Shown here piece by piece: positions 1 through 6,284 of a stretch of DNA of 11,210 bases. Below the pieces are notes generated by a model. It saw nothing but the letters and a program-made list of their open reading frames with translations. It did no database searches and was not told the origin of the DNA. Position 1 is the stretch's first letter, and each line of letters starts with the position of its first letter. The position numbers and the translations under genes are program-made. The DNA is taken from positions 1 to 11,210 of the forward strand of contig CATZPU010000015.1 in assembly GCA_958422845.1 (NCBI GenBank), written 5' to 3'. This stretch comes from an uncultured Lachnospiraceae bacterium. Lineage in GTDB: Bacteria; Bacillota; Clostridia; Lachnospirales; Lachnospiraceae.

Positions 1-57
1 AGAAAGTTCTGAAAAAAAGTGTTATACCATAATTGTAAATAAGTAAATAAAGAAAAG

Positions 58-96
58 CTGTCTGGCACAGACTGTAACTGGGAAGATGCCAGATAG
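58..96. repeat. Inverted repeat upstream of the SDR gene
   Basis: TCTGGCA (61-67) and TGCCAGA (87-93) are perfect inverted arms. They extend outward through a G-T wobble and two more pairs to 58-67/87-96. The left arm can instead form a smaller hairpin, GTCTG (60-64) with CAGAC (68-72). It lies 75 to 110 bases before the start codon. No T-run follows, so it is not an intrinsic terminator. It could be a leader structure or an operator. Confidence 0.35.
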
Positions 97-136
97 TTGC
101 AGGAAAAAAATTCTGGAATGATTAAAATAAAACAGC

Positions 137-155
137 GCAGACAAAGCGTGTCTGC
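137..155. repeat. Short hairpin just before the SDR ribosome binding site
   Basis: GCAGAC (137-142) and GTCTGC (150-155) are perfect 6-base arms around a 7-base loop. The hairpin ends four bases before the AGGAGG at 159-164. It repeats the CAGAC/GTCTG motif seen at 60-72. It could influence ribosome access or be a protein-binding site; the sequence does not say which. Confidence 0.35.
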
Positions 156-169
156 AAAAGGAGGTATAC

Positions 170-916
170 ATGAGATTAAAGGACAGAGTGGCAATTATCA
201 CAGGCGGAAGCCGCGGGATCGGTTTTGCGACGGCTGAGGCTTTTTTGAGAGAGGGCGCGAAGGTCATTGTAGCTGCGAGCCGGAAGGAAACGGCAGATCA
301 CGCGGTAGCTCAGTTGAAGGAGAAGTACCCTGATGCAGTTGTAGACGGGATCAGTCCAAATCTGGGAAATCTTGCAGAAGTAAGAGAAGCATTCCGACAG
401 GTAAGTGAAAAGTACGGATGTATTGAGATTCTTGTAAACAATGCGGGAGTTTCGGAGAGTACGCCGTTTACGGAGTACACAGAGGAAGCGTTTGACAAGG
501 TCATGGATCTGAATATCAAAGGCGTGTTCAACAGTACGAAAGCTGCTTCTGAGTGTATGATTGCAAAGGGCAGGGGCGTCATCTTAAGTACGTCTTCTAT
601 GGTAAGTATCTACGGTCAGCCAAGCGGTATTGCGTATCCGGCGTCAAAGTTTGCCGTGAACGGCTTTACGGTATCTCTTGCGCGTGAGCTTGGACCGAAG
701 GGTATCCGTGTCAATGCAGTGGCGCCCGGTATTACTGAGACAGACATGATGAAGGCAGTACCGCAGGAAGTGCTCAAGCCGCTGATCGCTCAGATCCCAC
801 TGCGCCGTCTCGGACAGCCGGAGGATATTGCGAATGCATTCGTATTCCTTGCGTCAGATGAAGCGTCCTATATCACAGGCGTGATCCTGAGCGTGGACGG
901 AATGGCGCGCACGTAA
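170..916 (+). CDS. Short-chain dehydrogenase/reductase, BaiA-like (possible hydroxysteroid dehydrogenase)
   Basis: A classical 248-residue SDR oxidoreductase, predicted cytoplasmic and NAD(P)-dependent. The cofactor motif TGGSRGIG is at residues 11-18 and NNAG at 90-93. The catalytic tetrad is N115, S143, Y156 and K160 (YPASK), and the usual PG turn is at 186-187. S37-R38 after the second strand, with R15, favour NADP(H); this is inference. From memory it resembles BaiA 3-alpha-hydroxysteroid dehydrogenases of bile-acid 7-dehydroxylating clostridia (shared GVFN, YPASK, FLASD and SVDG blocks). It also fits the broad FabG-like group, so the substrate is not settled. The start is firm: AGGAGG at 159-164 sits five bases before ATG. 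No bai, fatty-acid or sugar genes adjoin it, and it appears monocistronic. Confidence 0.9.
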   Translation: MRLKDRVAIITGGSRGIGFATAEAFLREGAKVIVAASRKETADHAVAQLKEKYPDAVVDGISPNLGNLAEVREAFRQVSEKYGCIEILVNNAGVSESTPFTEYTEEAFDKVMDLNIKGVFNSTKAASECMIAKGRGVILSTSSMVSIYGQPSGIAYPASKFAVNGFTVSLARELGPKGIRVNAVAPGITETDMMKAVPQEVLKPLIAQIPLRRLGQPEDIANAFVFLASDEASYITGVILSVDGMART

Positions 917-917
917 G

Positions 918-949
918 AATTTAATGCCAGATTTCTGAATTATTAAATT
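918..949. repeat. AT-rich inverted repeat after the SDR gene
   Basis: AATTTAAT (918-925) and ATTAAATT (942-949) are perfect 8-base arms around a 16-base loop, starting two bases after the SDR stop codon. Only a short T-containing stretch follows, and the stem has no G-C pairs. It is at best a weak terminator for the SDR transcript. Confidence 0.3.
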
Positions 950-978
950 TTGATAAATTTTTTCTTCCCTTTTAAAAT
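950..978 (+). promoter_or_regulatory. Candidate sigma-A promoter for the riboswitch leader
   Basis: TTGATA (950-955) and TAAAAT (973-978) are separated by exactly 17 bases, giving transcription from about 985. An alternative is the extended -10 element TGCTACAAT at 985-993, which lacks a good -35 and would start near 1000. Both place the start just before the lysine aptamer, as that RNA requires. Which one is used cannot be told from sequence. Confidence 0.6.
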
Positions 979-1032
979 AAACCGTGCTACAATAATCACG
1001 GAAAATAGTTTCTTAATAGCAGAGACAAATAA

Positions 1033-1208
1033 TGACATGATAGAGGCGCAGGATTCATCAGTACCGAAAGCACACAGGCAGGACCGCCGCATTCGGGAAA
1101 GGGGAGACTGCCGAAGTATCTTCGATCCGGTCCGGAGGGCGTGGGTACTGGGATGCCGCAGAATATGCGGCATACTGTCACGAAATGTGGAGCGCTATCT
1201 GGCAGTCA
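1033..1208 (+). ncRNA. Lysine riboswitch (L-box) aptamer
   Basis: The conserved lysine-aptamer blocks occur in order: GATAGAGGCGC (1039-1049), AGTA (1060-1063), GGGAAAGGGG (1095-1104), GCCGAAG (1110-1116), ACTGGGATGCC (1147-1157), ACTGTCA (1174-1180) and GTGGAGCGCTATC (1187-1199). P1 closes by GATAG (1039-1043) with CTATC (1195-1199), and TGAC (1033-1036) can pair with GTCA (1205-1208). P5 is a perfect 8-bp stem, ATGCCGCA (1153-1160) with TGCGGCAT (1166-1173). This RNA class binds free L-lysine and lowers expression of lysine synthesis or uptake genes. Here it precedes a terminator and then a NhaC-type transporter, which points to transcriptional control of lysine transport. Confidence 0.93.
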
Positions 1209-1250
1209 GAGCTGACAAATGAATTCCTATGAATGTTTGTGAGAATTTGC

Positions 1251-1296
1251 ACCGCAAATGCGTTCCCTTTCGGGAGTGTATCTGCGGTGTTTTCTT
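1251..1296 (+). terminator. Riboswitch expression-platform terminator
   Basis: The arms 1251-1267 and 1272-1288 form a 17-position stem with three G-U pairs and one mismatch around a TTTC loop. GTTTTCTT follows at 1289-1296. It lies about 43 bases after the aptamer and well before the start codon, the expected place for lysine-dependent termination. A competing antiterminator is visible: TTTGC (1246-1250) can pair with GCAAA (1254-1258), and GAATGT (1231-1236) with GCGTTC (1260-1265), which would consume the terminator's left arm. The antiterminator is inference. Confidence 0.85.
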
Positions 1297-1350
1297 ATGT
1301 CATGGAAAGACCTTGGCGTGCTGAGGCGCGAAAGGTTCTCCATGACATAA
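1295..1350. repeat. Long hairpin between terminator and transporter gene
   Basis: TTATGTCATGG (1295-1305) pairs perfectly with CCATGACATAA (1340-1350). After a small internal bulge the stem continues with ACCTT (1310-1314) and AAGGT (1332-1336). The loop can close further by GCG/CGC. It begins inside the terminator's T-run and is followed on the plus strand by a run of A, so it is not a plus-strand terminator. Read on the minus strand it has a T-run and could terminate opposing transcription. It would be present only in read-through transcripts and might stabilise their 5' end. Confidence 0.6.
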
Positions 1351-1377
1351 AAAAGGATGCGCACAGATGCAAGAAGT

Positions 1378-1401
1378 ATGTAATCGCTTTGCGATATACA
1401 T
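1378..1401. repeat. Small hairpin in the transporter leader
   Basis: ATGTA-ATCGC (1378-1387) pairs with GCGAT-A-TACAT (1391-1401) around a TTT loop with one bulged base. It lies about 63 bases before the start codon, in the part of the leader made only after terminator read-through. No function can be assigned. Confidence 0.4.
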
Positions 1402-1464
1402 TCGGCGCGGCAAAAATGTGCGGAACACACTCTTGTTATCATGTCGAGGAGGGAAGGAGAAAAG

Positions 1465-3096
1465 ATGATGTACCGTATGAAAAAAAGTAACTTATGGTTT
1501 GCAGCGGCGCTTATTCCGATTCTTGTACTGATGTTCGGTATGACGGCGTGCGCCGCCGAAGAGGGGGCAGAGTATGTTGCTCCGGTCTACGCGACGTTCT
1601 GGGCGCTGCTGCCTCCGGTCGTAGCGATCGGTCTGGCGCTTATTACAAAGGAGGTCTACAGCTCGCTGTTTCTCGGCGTGCTTGTCGGAAGCCTTTTGTA
1701 TTCCGGATTCAATTTTGAGATGACAGTAACACATATATTTAAAGATGGATTTATCAGTGTTCTGTCTGATGAATATAATGTGGGAATCCTGATCTTCCTT
1801 GTGATCCTCGGAGCGATGGTGGCTCTGATGAACAAGGCGGGCGGTTCTGCTGCGTTCGGGCGTTTTGCTGCGAAGAGGATCAAAAACAGAGCGGGAGCGC
1901 AGCTTGCGACGATCGTGCTCGGTATTCTGATTTTTATTGATGATTATTTCAACTGTCTGACGGTCGGCAGCGTCATGCGCCCTGTGACAGATAAATTTAA
2001 GGTTTCGCGGGCGAAGCTGGCGTATCTGATCGATGCTACGGCGGCTCCTGTGTGCATTATCGCGCCGATCTCTTCGTGGGCTGCTGCCGTGACCGGATTT
2101 GTTGAGGGCGAAGATGGATTTTCTATCTTTATCCGGGCGATCCCGTACAACTTTTACGCGATTCTGACGATCGTTATGATGATCGCCATGGTCGTGATGC
2201 GCACGGAGTTCGGTTCGATGGGGACACATGAAAAAAATGCGTTAAAGGGCGATCTGTTTACGACGCAGGGGCGTCCGTACGGAGATGCGCAGGAAGAGGA
2301 AGCTAAGACGAAAGGAACGGTTGTAGACCTGCTGATCCCGATCATCACGCTGATCGTCTGTTGTGTGATCGGCATGATCTATACGGGTGGATTTTTCTCA
2401 GGGACTGATTTTGTGACAGCGTTCTCCAACAGTGACGCTTCTCTCGGACTGACGCTCGGAAGTTTCTTTGGTCTTGTCATTACGATCGTGCTTTACCAGA
2501 TACGCCGCGTACTGAGTTTTCAGGAGTGTATGGAATGTATTCCTGAGGGCTTCAAGGCAATGGTTCCGGCTATTATGATCCTGACATTTGCATGGACGCT
2601 GAAGGCAATGACAGACAGCCTCGGCGCGGCAGATTATGTGGAAGCGCTCGTGGACGGAAGCGCAAAGAGCCTGATGAATATGCTTCCGTCGATCATTTTC
2701 CTGATCGGCTGTCTGCTCGCATTTGCGACGGGAACTTCATGGGGAACATTCGGAATTCTGATCCCCATCGTTGTAAAGGTGTTTGCAAATGATCCGCAGC
2801 TTATGATCATTTCGATCTCTGCCTGCATGGCGGGAGCTGTCTGCGGCGATCACTGCTCACCGATCTCCGATACGACGATCATGGCGTCTGCAGGCGCCCA
2901 GTGTGAGCATGTCAATCATGTGACAACACAGATTCCGTACGTTGTGCTTGTGGCGGCTGTTTCGTTTGTGACGTATATCGTAGCAGGATTTGTAAAGAGC
3001 GCGTGGATCGCGCTTCCGTTTGGAATCGTTTTGCTGCTCGCAGTCCTTTTTATCAAGCGTGCGGCCGGCAAGACTGTTTCAACAAAAGAAGAGTAA
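1465..3096 (+). CDS. NhaC-family secondary transporter, predicted lysine importer (LysW-like)
   Basis: A polytopic inner-membrane transporter of about 543 residues in the NhaC (COG1757) ion transporter superfamily. Family blocks are clear: FIDDYFNCLTVGSVMRP, the following DATAAPVCIIAPISSWAA, then GTSWGTFGILIPI and AGAVCGDHCSPISDTTIMAS in the C-terminal half. Annotation by homology would be Na+/H+ antiporter. The lysine riboswitch upstream argues for lysine transport, as proposed for NhaC-type proteins named LysW in L-box regulons; that name is from memory. ATG 1465 is preferred over the in-frame ATG 1441 because the purine-rich AGGAGG-like stretch at 1445-1460 lies between them; ATG 1468 and 1477 remain possible. 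The N-terminus (MKKSN, hydrophobic stretch, MTACAAEE) looks like a cleavable signal or lipoprotein-like leader before the first core helix. The gene is monocistronic between two terminators. Confidence 0.9.
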   Translation: MMYRMKKSNLWFAAALIPILVLMFGMTACAAEEGAEYVAPVYATFWALLPPVVAIGLALITKEVYSSLFLGVLVGSLLYSGFNFEMTVTHIFKDGFISVLSDEYNVGILIFLVILGAMVALMNKAGGSAAFGRFAAKRIKNRAGAQLATIVLGILIFIDDYFNCLTVGSVMRPVTDKFKVSRAKLAYLIDATAAPVCIIAPISSWAAAVTGFVEGEDGFSIFIRAIPYNFYAILTIVMMIAMVVMRTEFGSMGTHEKNALKGDLFTTQGRPYGDAQEEEAKTKGTVVDLLIPIITLIVCCVIGMIYTGGFFSGTDFVTAFSNSDASLGLTLGSFFGLVITIVLYQIRRVLSFQECMECIPEGFKAMVPAIMILTFAWTLKAMTDSLGAADYVEALVDGSAKSLMNMLPSIIFLIGCLLAFATGTSWGTFGILIPIVVKVFANDPQLMIISISACMAGAVCGDHCSPISDTTIMASAGAQCEHVNHVTTQIPYVVLVAAVSFVTYIVAGFVKSAWIALPFGIVLLLAVLFIKRAAGKTVSTKEE

Positions 3097-3150
3097 AAGC
3101 TGTTAAGAATCTGTGAACGGAGTGAACAGTAACGGTTTTACTGCGTATTT

Positions 3151-3182
3151 GCGCTGGGTATTGATTTCCCAGCGCTTTTTTA
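3151..3182 (+). terminator. Rho-independent terminator after the transporter gene
   Basis: GCGCTGGG (3151-3158) and CCCAGCGC (3168-3175) form a perfect 8-bp GC-rich stem around a 9-base loop, followed by seven T (3176-3182). It lies 54 bases after the transporter stop codon and separates that unit from tatD. Confidence 0.95.
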
Positions 3183-3236
3183 ATAGAATAGAAGAAATAT
3201 CAATATCTTACAGAAAGGCGTAGTACAGGCAGAAAA

Positions 3237-4013
3237 ATGATTTTTGATACACATGCACATTACGATGATGAAGCGTTTGAAGAGGATCGGGAGGAGCTTC
3301 TTTCAGGGATGGAGCCTGCCGGAATAAAGGGAATTGTAAATGTCGGGGCGTCGCTTCGCGGCGTGCAGGCAAGTCAGGATCTGGCGGAGAAATATCCGTT
3401 TGTTTATGCTGCTGTCGGTGTGCATCCGGATGAAGTAGGCGCGCTCGACGAGCAGAGACTGCTCTGGATGTACGAGCTTTGCCGTAAGCCAAAGAGCGTT
3501 GCAGTCGGTGAGATCGGTCTTGACTATTACTGGGATAAGGAAGCGCATGAATTCCAGAAGCAGTGGTTCATCCGTCAGATACAGATGGCAAAGGACGTCG
3601 GTCTTCCGATCAATGTACACAGCAGGGAGGCGGCGCAGGATACATTTGATATTATAAAGAAATACCATGCAGGGACGACAGGCGGCGTCATTCACTGTTT
3701 TTCTTCCTCAGCCCAGCTTGCGATGGAATACGTGAAGCTCGGATATTATATCGGCGTCGGCGGCGTCGTGACGTTTAAGAATGCGCGCGTCTTAAAGGAA
3801 GTGGTACAGAGCGTGCCGCTTGAGCGTATCGTGATAGAGACGGATTGTCCGTATCTTGCTCCGGCTCCGAACCGCGGAAAGCGCAATTCCTCACTGTATC
3901 TGCCGCTTGTGATCGGGCAGATCGCCCAGCTTAAGGGGATAGAACCGCAGGAGGTCGAAGAAGCGACGTACGAAAATGCGCTGCGCGTATATCCAAAGGT
4001 GCAAAAACTGTAG
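3237..4013 (+). CDS. tatD: TatD-family metal-dependent hydrolase (putative DNase)
   Basis: A 258-residue TIM-barrel amidohydrolase, the normal length for TatD/YcfH proteins, predicted cytoplasmic. Metal ligands are all present: HAH at residues 6-8, E92 in GEIGLDYYWD, H128 in INVHSREA, H153 in VIHCFS and D203 in ETDCPYLAP. Family members act as 3'-5' exonucleases or DNases on damaged DNA; the exact substrate here is inferred. ATG 3237 has only a weak AGG-type site (AGGC at about 3227-3230), and an in-frame alternative is not evident because a stop precedes it. It follows a terminator, so it must have its own promoter, which I could not place. In many Firmicutes tatD is followed by rnmV and rsmA; here rsmA is next and rnmV is missing. 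Confidence 0.93.
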   Translation: MIFDTHAHYDDEAFEEDREELLSGMEPAGIKGIVNVGASLRGVQASQDLAEKYPFVYAAVGVHPDEVGALDEQRLLWMYELCRKPKSVAVGEIGLDYYWDKEAHEFQKQWFIRQIQMAKDVGLPINVHSREAAQDTFDIIKKYHAGTTGGVIHCFSSSAQLAMEYVKLGYYIGVGGVVTFKNARVLKEVVQSVPLERIVIETDCPYLAPAPNRGKRNSSLYLPLVIGQIAQLKGIEPQEVEEATYENALRVYPKVQKL

Positions 4014-4020
4014 GGAATCT

Positions 4021-4106
4021 GATTTTAAAGAGAAAGAGATTCTGAAGAGAATTAGAGTATAAAAGAGAGCTGGATTCAAAGGAGAGTTAGATTTTCAAAA
4101 GAATCC
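4021..4106. repeat. Degenerate 17-bp tandem repeat, five units
   Basis: Five consecutive units begin at 4021, 4038, 4055, 4073 and 4090; the third is 18 bases long. Each begins GA(T/G)T and carries an A/G-rich AAAGAGA-like core. The first, second, fourth and fifth units match best and the third is diverged. Because 17 is not a multiple of three, coding is unlikely. The repeat fills most of the tatD-rsmA gap. TGGATTC (4071-4077) and GAATCCA (4101-4107) within it are also a perfect 7-bp inverted pair. Confidence 0.5.
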
Positions 4107-4182
4107 AATTGGAAACCGCGATCGGGGAGGCGGCAGACTGAGGCAGTATGGCACAGAGCAAAGACAGAAGAATGGAGATTAT

Positions 4183-5049
4183 ATGGAAAAGCTTTCAAAT
4201 CCACAGAAAACAATAGAGATTATACAGAAATACGGTTTTGATTTTCAGAAAAAGTTCGGACAGAATTTTCTGATCGATCCGCGGGTGCTTGATAAGATCA
4301 TTGCGGCGGCGGAGATTACGAAAGATGATTTTGTACTGGAGATCGGACCGGGAATCGGAACCATGACGCAGTATCTTGCTGAGGCGGCAAGAGAGGTGAC
4401 GGCAGTAGAGATCGACCGGAATCTGATCCCGATCCTTTCCGAGACACTTTCAGAGTATGAGAATGTCACAGTGCTGAATCAGGATGTACTAAAGACGGAC
4501 ATTGCGGCGATCGCACAGGAGAGAAATGCGGGGCGTCCGATCAAGGTAGTGGCGAATCTGCCGTATTATATCACGACGCCGATCATTATGGGACTTTTTG
4601 AAAGCCGTGTGCCGATCGACAGTATTACGGTCATGGTGCAAAAAGAAGTCGCGCAGAGGATGCAGGCACAGCCGGGTACGAAGGATTACGGCGCGCTGTC
4701 ATTGGCAGTGCAGTATTATGCCGAGCCGTATATTGCGGCGAACGTTCCGCCGAACTGCTTTATCCCGCGTCCGAATGTCGGCAGTGCGGTGATCAGACTT
4801 AAGAAATATGAGAATCCGCCGGTAAAGGTGCAGGACGAGGCGCTTTTGTTCCGTCTGATCCGTGCGTCGTTCAATCAGAGACGCAAGACGCTTGTGAACG
4901 GGTTGAAAAACTGTGCGGAGCTTCCGTTTTCAAAGGAGCAGATACTTGCGGCATTTGAAGCGACGGGGCTTGCTGAAAATATCAGAGGAGAGGCGCTGAC
5001 GCTTGCGCAGTTTGCACAGCTTTCAGATGCGTTTTCACAGATGAAGTGA
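4183..5049 (+). CDS. rsmA: 16S rRNA dimethyladenosine transferase RsmA (KsgA)
   Basis: A 288-residue SAM-dependent methyltransferase that dimethylates two adjacent adenines (A1518 and A1519 in E. coli numbering) near the 3' end of 16S rRNA during late small-subunit assembly. Visible motifs are FGQNFLIDP (25-33), motif I LEIGPGIGT (52-60), the acidic ribose-binding position in AVEID (74-78), the catalytic NLPYYI (125-130), MVQKEVAQRM (151-160), PNVGSAVIRL (197-206) and the C-terminal FNQRRKTLVNGLK (230-242). Length and motif order match the family with nothing missing. GGAG at about 4172-4175 sits seven bases before ATG. It is in the usual Firmicutes neighbourhood next to tatD. Loss of function in this family gives kasugamycin resistance. 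Confidence 0.97.
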   Translation: MEKLSNPQKTIEIIQKYGFDFQKKFGQNFLIDPRVLDKIIAAAEITKDDFVLEIGPGIGTMTQYLAEAAREVTAVEIDRNLIPILSETLSEYENVTVLNQDVLKTDIAAIAQERNAGRPIKVVANLPYYITTPIIMGLFESRVPIDSITVMVQKEVAQRMQAQPGTKDYGALSLAVQYYAEPYIAANVPPNCFIPRPNVGSAVIRLKKYENPPVKVQDEALLFRLIRASFNQRRKTLVNGLKNCAELPFSKEQILAAFEATGLAENIRGEALTLAQFAQLSDAFSQMK

Positions 5050-5072
5050 GACGGATACCTGAAGCGGTAAGG

Positions 5073-5090
5073 GCAGGTCAGACGTCCTGC
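5073..5090 (+). other. Short hairpin after rsmA
   Basis: GCAGG (5073-5077) and CCTGC (5086-5090) form a 5-bp stem around an 8-base loop. It lies 24 bases after the rsmA stop. There is no T-run, so it is not a convincing terminator. The hydrolase downstream may be partly co-transcribed with rsmA. Confidence 0.3.
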
Positions 5091-5150
5091 TGGACTATTT
5101 GAAATGATATAGCGCAGATAAGAGTCGGATAAAAGGTAGGGGGTGTTTGT

Positions 5151-6122
5151 ATGATAAGAGAGGAACATTTTTATTTTGCGTCCAGTGAGGGAACGGCAAA
5201 ATGTCACGGGGTAAGGTGGATTCCGGAAGGACAGATCAAGGCTGTCGTACAGCTTGTGCATGGTATGGCAGAGTACATTGAACGATATCGGGAGTTCGCG
5301 CAGTATCTTGCCTGCCGCGGTATCCTTGTTACGGGGCACGATCATCTGGGGCACGGTCAGACGGTGAATGATCCTGCGGATTACGGGTATTTTGCCGAAG
5401 AGGACGGGAATCTCTGCATGATTGAGGATATTCATCATTTGCTGAAGTTTACGAAACAGAAATACGGCGTAAGGGAGGACGGGACGGGCAGTGTGCCGTA
5501 CATCCTGTTCGGACACAGCATGGGTTCTTTTTTGACGAGACAGTATCTGTGCGTAAAAGGGAGCGAGCTTGACGGCGCCATAATATGCGGAACGGGCGAT
5601 TATCCGTATGCGGTAGCGCGGCTTGCCATGGCTCTTGCAAAGGCAGGGGCAGTGCTGCATGGGTGGAGATACAGAAGTAAGCTGCTTGAGTGGATCGTTG
5701 CAGGAAACAGCAATGCAAAATTTGCCCCGAACCGAACGAGCGCAGACTGGCTTAGCCGCGACGAAAAGGCGGTGGACGCGTACATCAGCGACAGCCGCTG
5801 CGGATTTGCTTTTACGGCAAATGCTTACTACAATATGTTTCTTGGTATCTCGAAGATCGGACAGAGAGCGTATCTTGAGCGGATGCCGAAGGATATTCCG
5901 GTTTTCTTTATTGCGGGAGATCACGATCCGGTCGGAAATTTCGGAAAAGGCGTGAAGCGCGTCGCCAAGCAGTTTGAAAAGCTTGGAGTAGAGGATGTGG
6001 AGTGCCGTCTGTATGAGGACGATCGCCACGAGATATTAAATGAGCTGGATAAGGAACAGGTGTATGCAGATGTGTACGACTGGCTGGTGAGGAAGAAGCT
6101 CACGGAAACAGAGCAGCGTTGA
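5151..6122 (+). CDS. Alpha/beta hydrolase, monoacylglycerol-lipase-like (Hydrolase_4 / S33 family)
   Basis: A 323-residue alpha/beta-hydrolase fold protein without signal peptide or membrane segment, so predicted cytoplasmic. The oxyanion-hole motif VHGMAEYIERY is at 36-46, as in monoglyceride lipases and lysophospholipases. GHDHLGHGQT follows at 62-71. The nucleophile elbow is GHSMG with S123. The acid is D259 in AGDHDPVG, and the histidine is H293 in DDRHEILNE. The family cleaves mono- and lysolipids or other small esters; the natural substrate is unknown. AGGGGG at about 5137-5142 lies upstream of ATG 5151. It comes 101 bases after rsmA and ends before a strong terminator, so it is the last gene of this plus-strand stretch. 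Confidence 0.9.
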   Translation: MIREEHFYFASSEGTAKCHGVRWIPEGQIKAVVQLVHGMAEYIERYREFAQYLACRGILVTGHDHLGHGQTVNDPADYGYFAEEDGNLCMIEDIHHLLKFTKQKYGVREDGTGSVPYILFGHSMGSFLTRQYLCVKGSELDGAIICGTGDYPYAVARLAMALAKAGAVLHGWRYRSKLLEWIVAGNSNAKFAPNRTSADWLSRDEKAVDAYISDSRCGFAFTANAYYNMFLGISKIGQRAYLERMPKDIPVFFIAGDHDPVGNFGKGVKRVAKQFEKLGVEDVECRLYEDDRHEILNELDKEQVYADVYDWLVRKKLTETEQR

Positions 6123-6153
6123 AATTTTGCACAGATACCGTATAAGGACGGGA

Positions 6154-6213
6154 GATAATGCGCAAGATAATACGCAAGTTAAAACGAGAAATAATGTGTA
6201 GGATAATGTGCAA
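6154..6213. repeat. Degenerate 12-bp tandem repeat, five units
   Basis: Five contiguous 12-base units start at 6154, 6166, 6178, 6190 and 6202: GATAATGCGCAA, GATAATACGCAA, a diverged third unit, AATAATGTGTAG and GATAATGTGCAA. Three units are near-identical and two are diverged. The array lies between the hydrolase stop and its terminator, so it is expected in the 3' untranslated RNA. The 12-base period preserves reading frame; a frame from ATG 6158 reads as a basic, hydrophobic four-residue repeat (MRKI, IRKL, KREI, MCRI, MCKL). Confidence 0.6.
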
Positions 6214-6217
6214 GTTG

Positions 6218-6284
6218 ATGGAGGCGTTGCAAAATACCGATTCCGGTGGATTTTGCAACATCTCCATTCTTTTTTTATTTTATA
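6218..6284 (+). terminator. Long hairpin terminator between convergent genes
   Basis: The arms 6218-6235 and 6250-6267 form an 18-position stem with one G-U pair and one mismatch. The inner loop can add ACCG/CGGT. A T-rich run from 6268 to about 6282 follows on the plus strand. It terminates the hydrolase transcript. The T-run covers the stop codon and last codons of the opposing propeller gene (stop at 6275-6277). On the minus strand no T-run follows the hairpin, so it would stop transcription from that side less well. Confidence 0.9.

Noticed and set aside
1295..1350. Second plus-strand intrinsic terminator
   Set aside because: The stem is strong but is followed by A residues, not T, on the plus strand.
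1233..1490. Small open frame across the riboswitch terminator and leader hairpins
   Set aside because: It has no ribosome binding site, and its sequence is fully explained by the RNA structures.
1492..2229. Long minus-strand open frame (245 codons) opposite the transporter gene
   Set aside because: It is very rich in Arg, His and Asp, with no recognisable domain and no ribosome binding site. It mirrors codon bias of the real plus-strand gene.
4021..4106. CRISPR-like array
   Set aside because: Units are contiguous and degenerate with no unique spacers, and no cas genes are nearby. The same applies to the repeat at 6154-6213.
4875..6029. Minus-strand open frame of 384 codons opposite rsmA and the hydrolase
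   Set aside because: It overlaps two genes with complete catalytic motifs on the other strand. It has no motif or ribosome binding site of its own.
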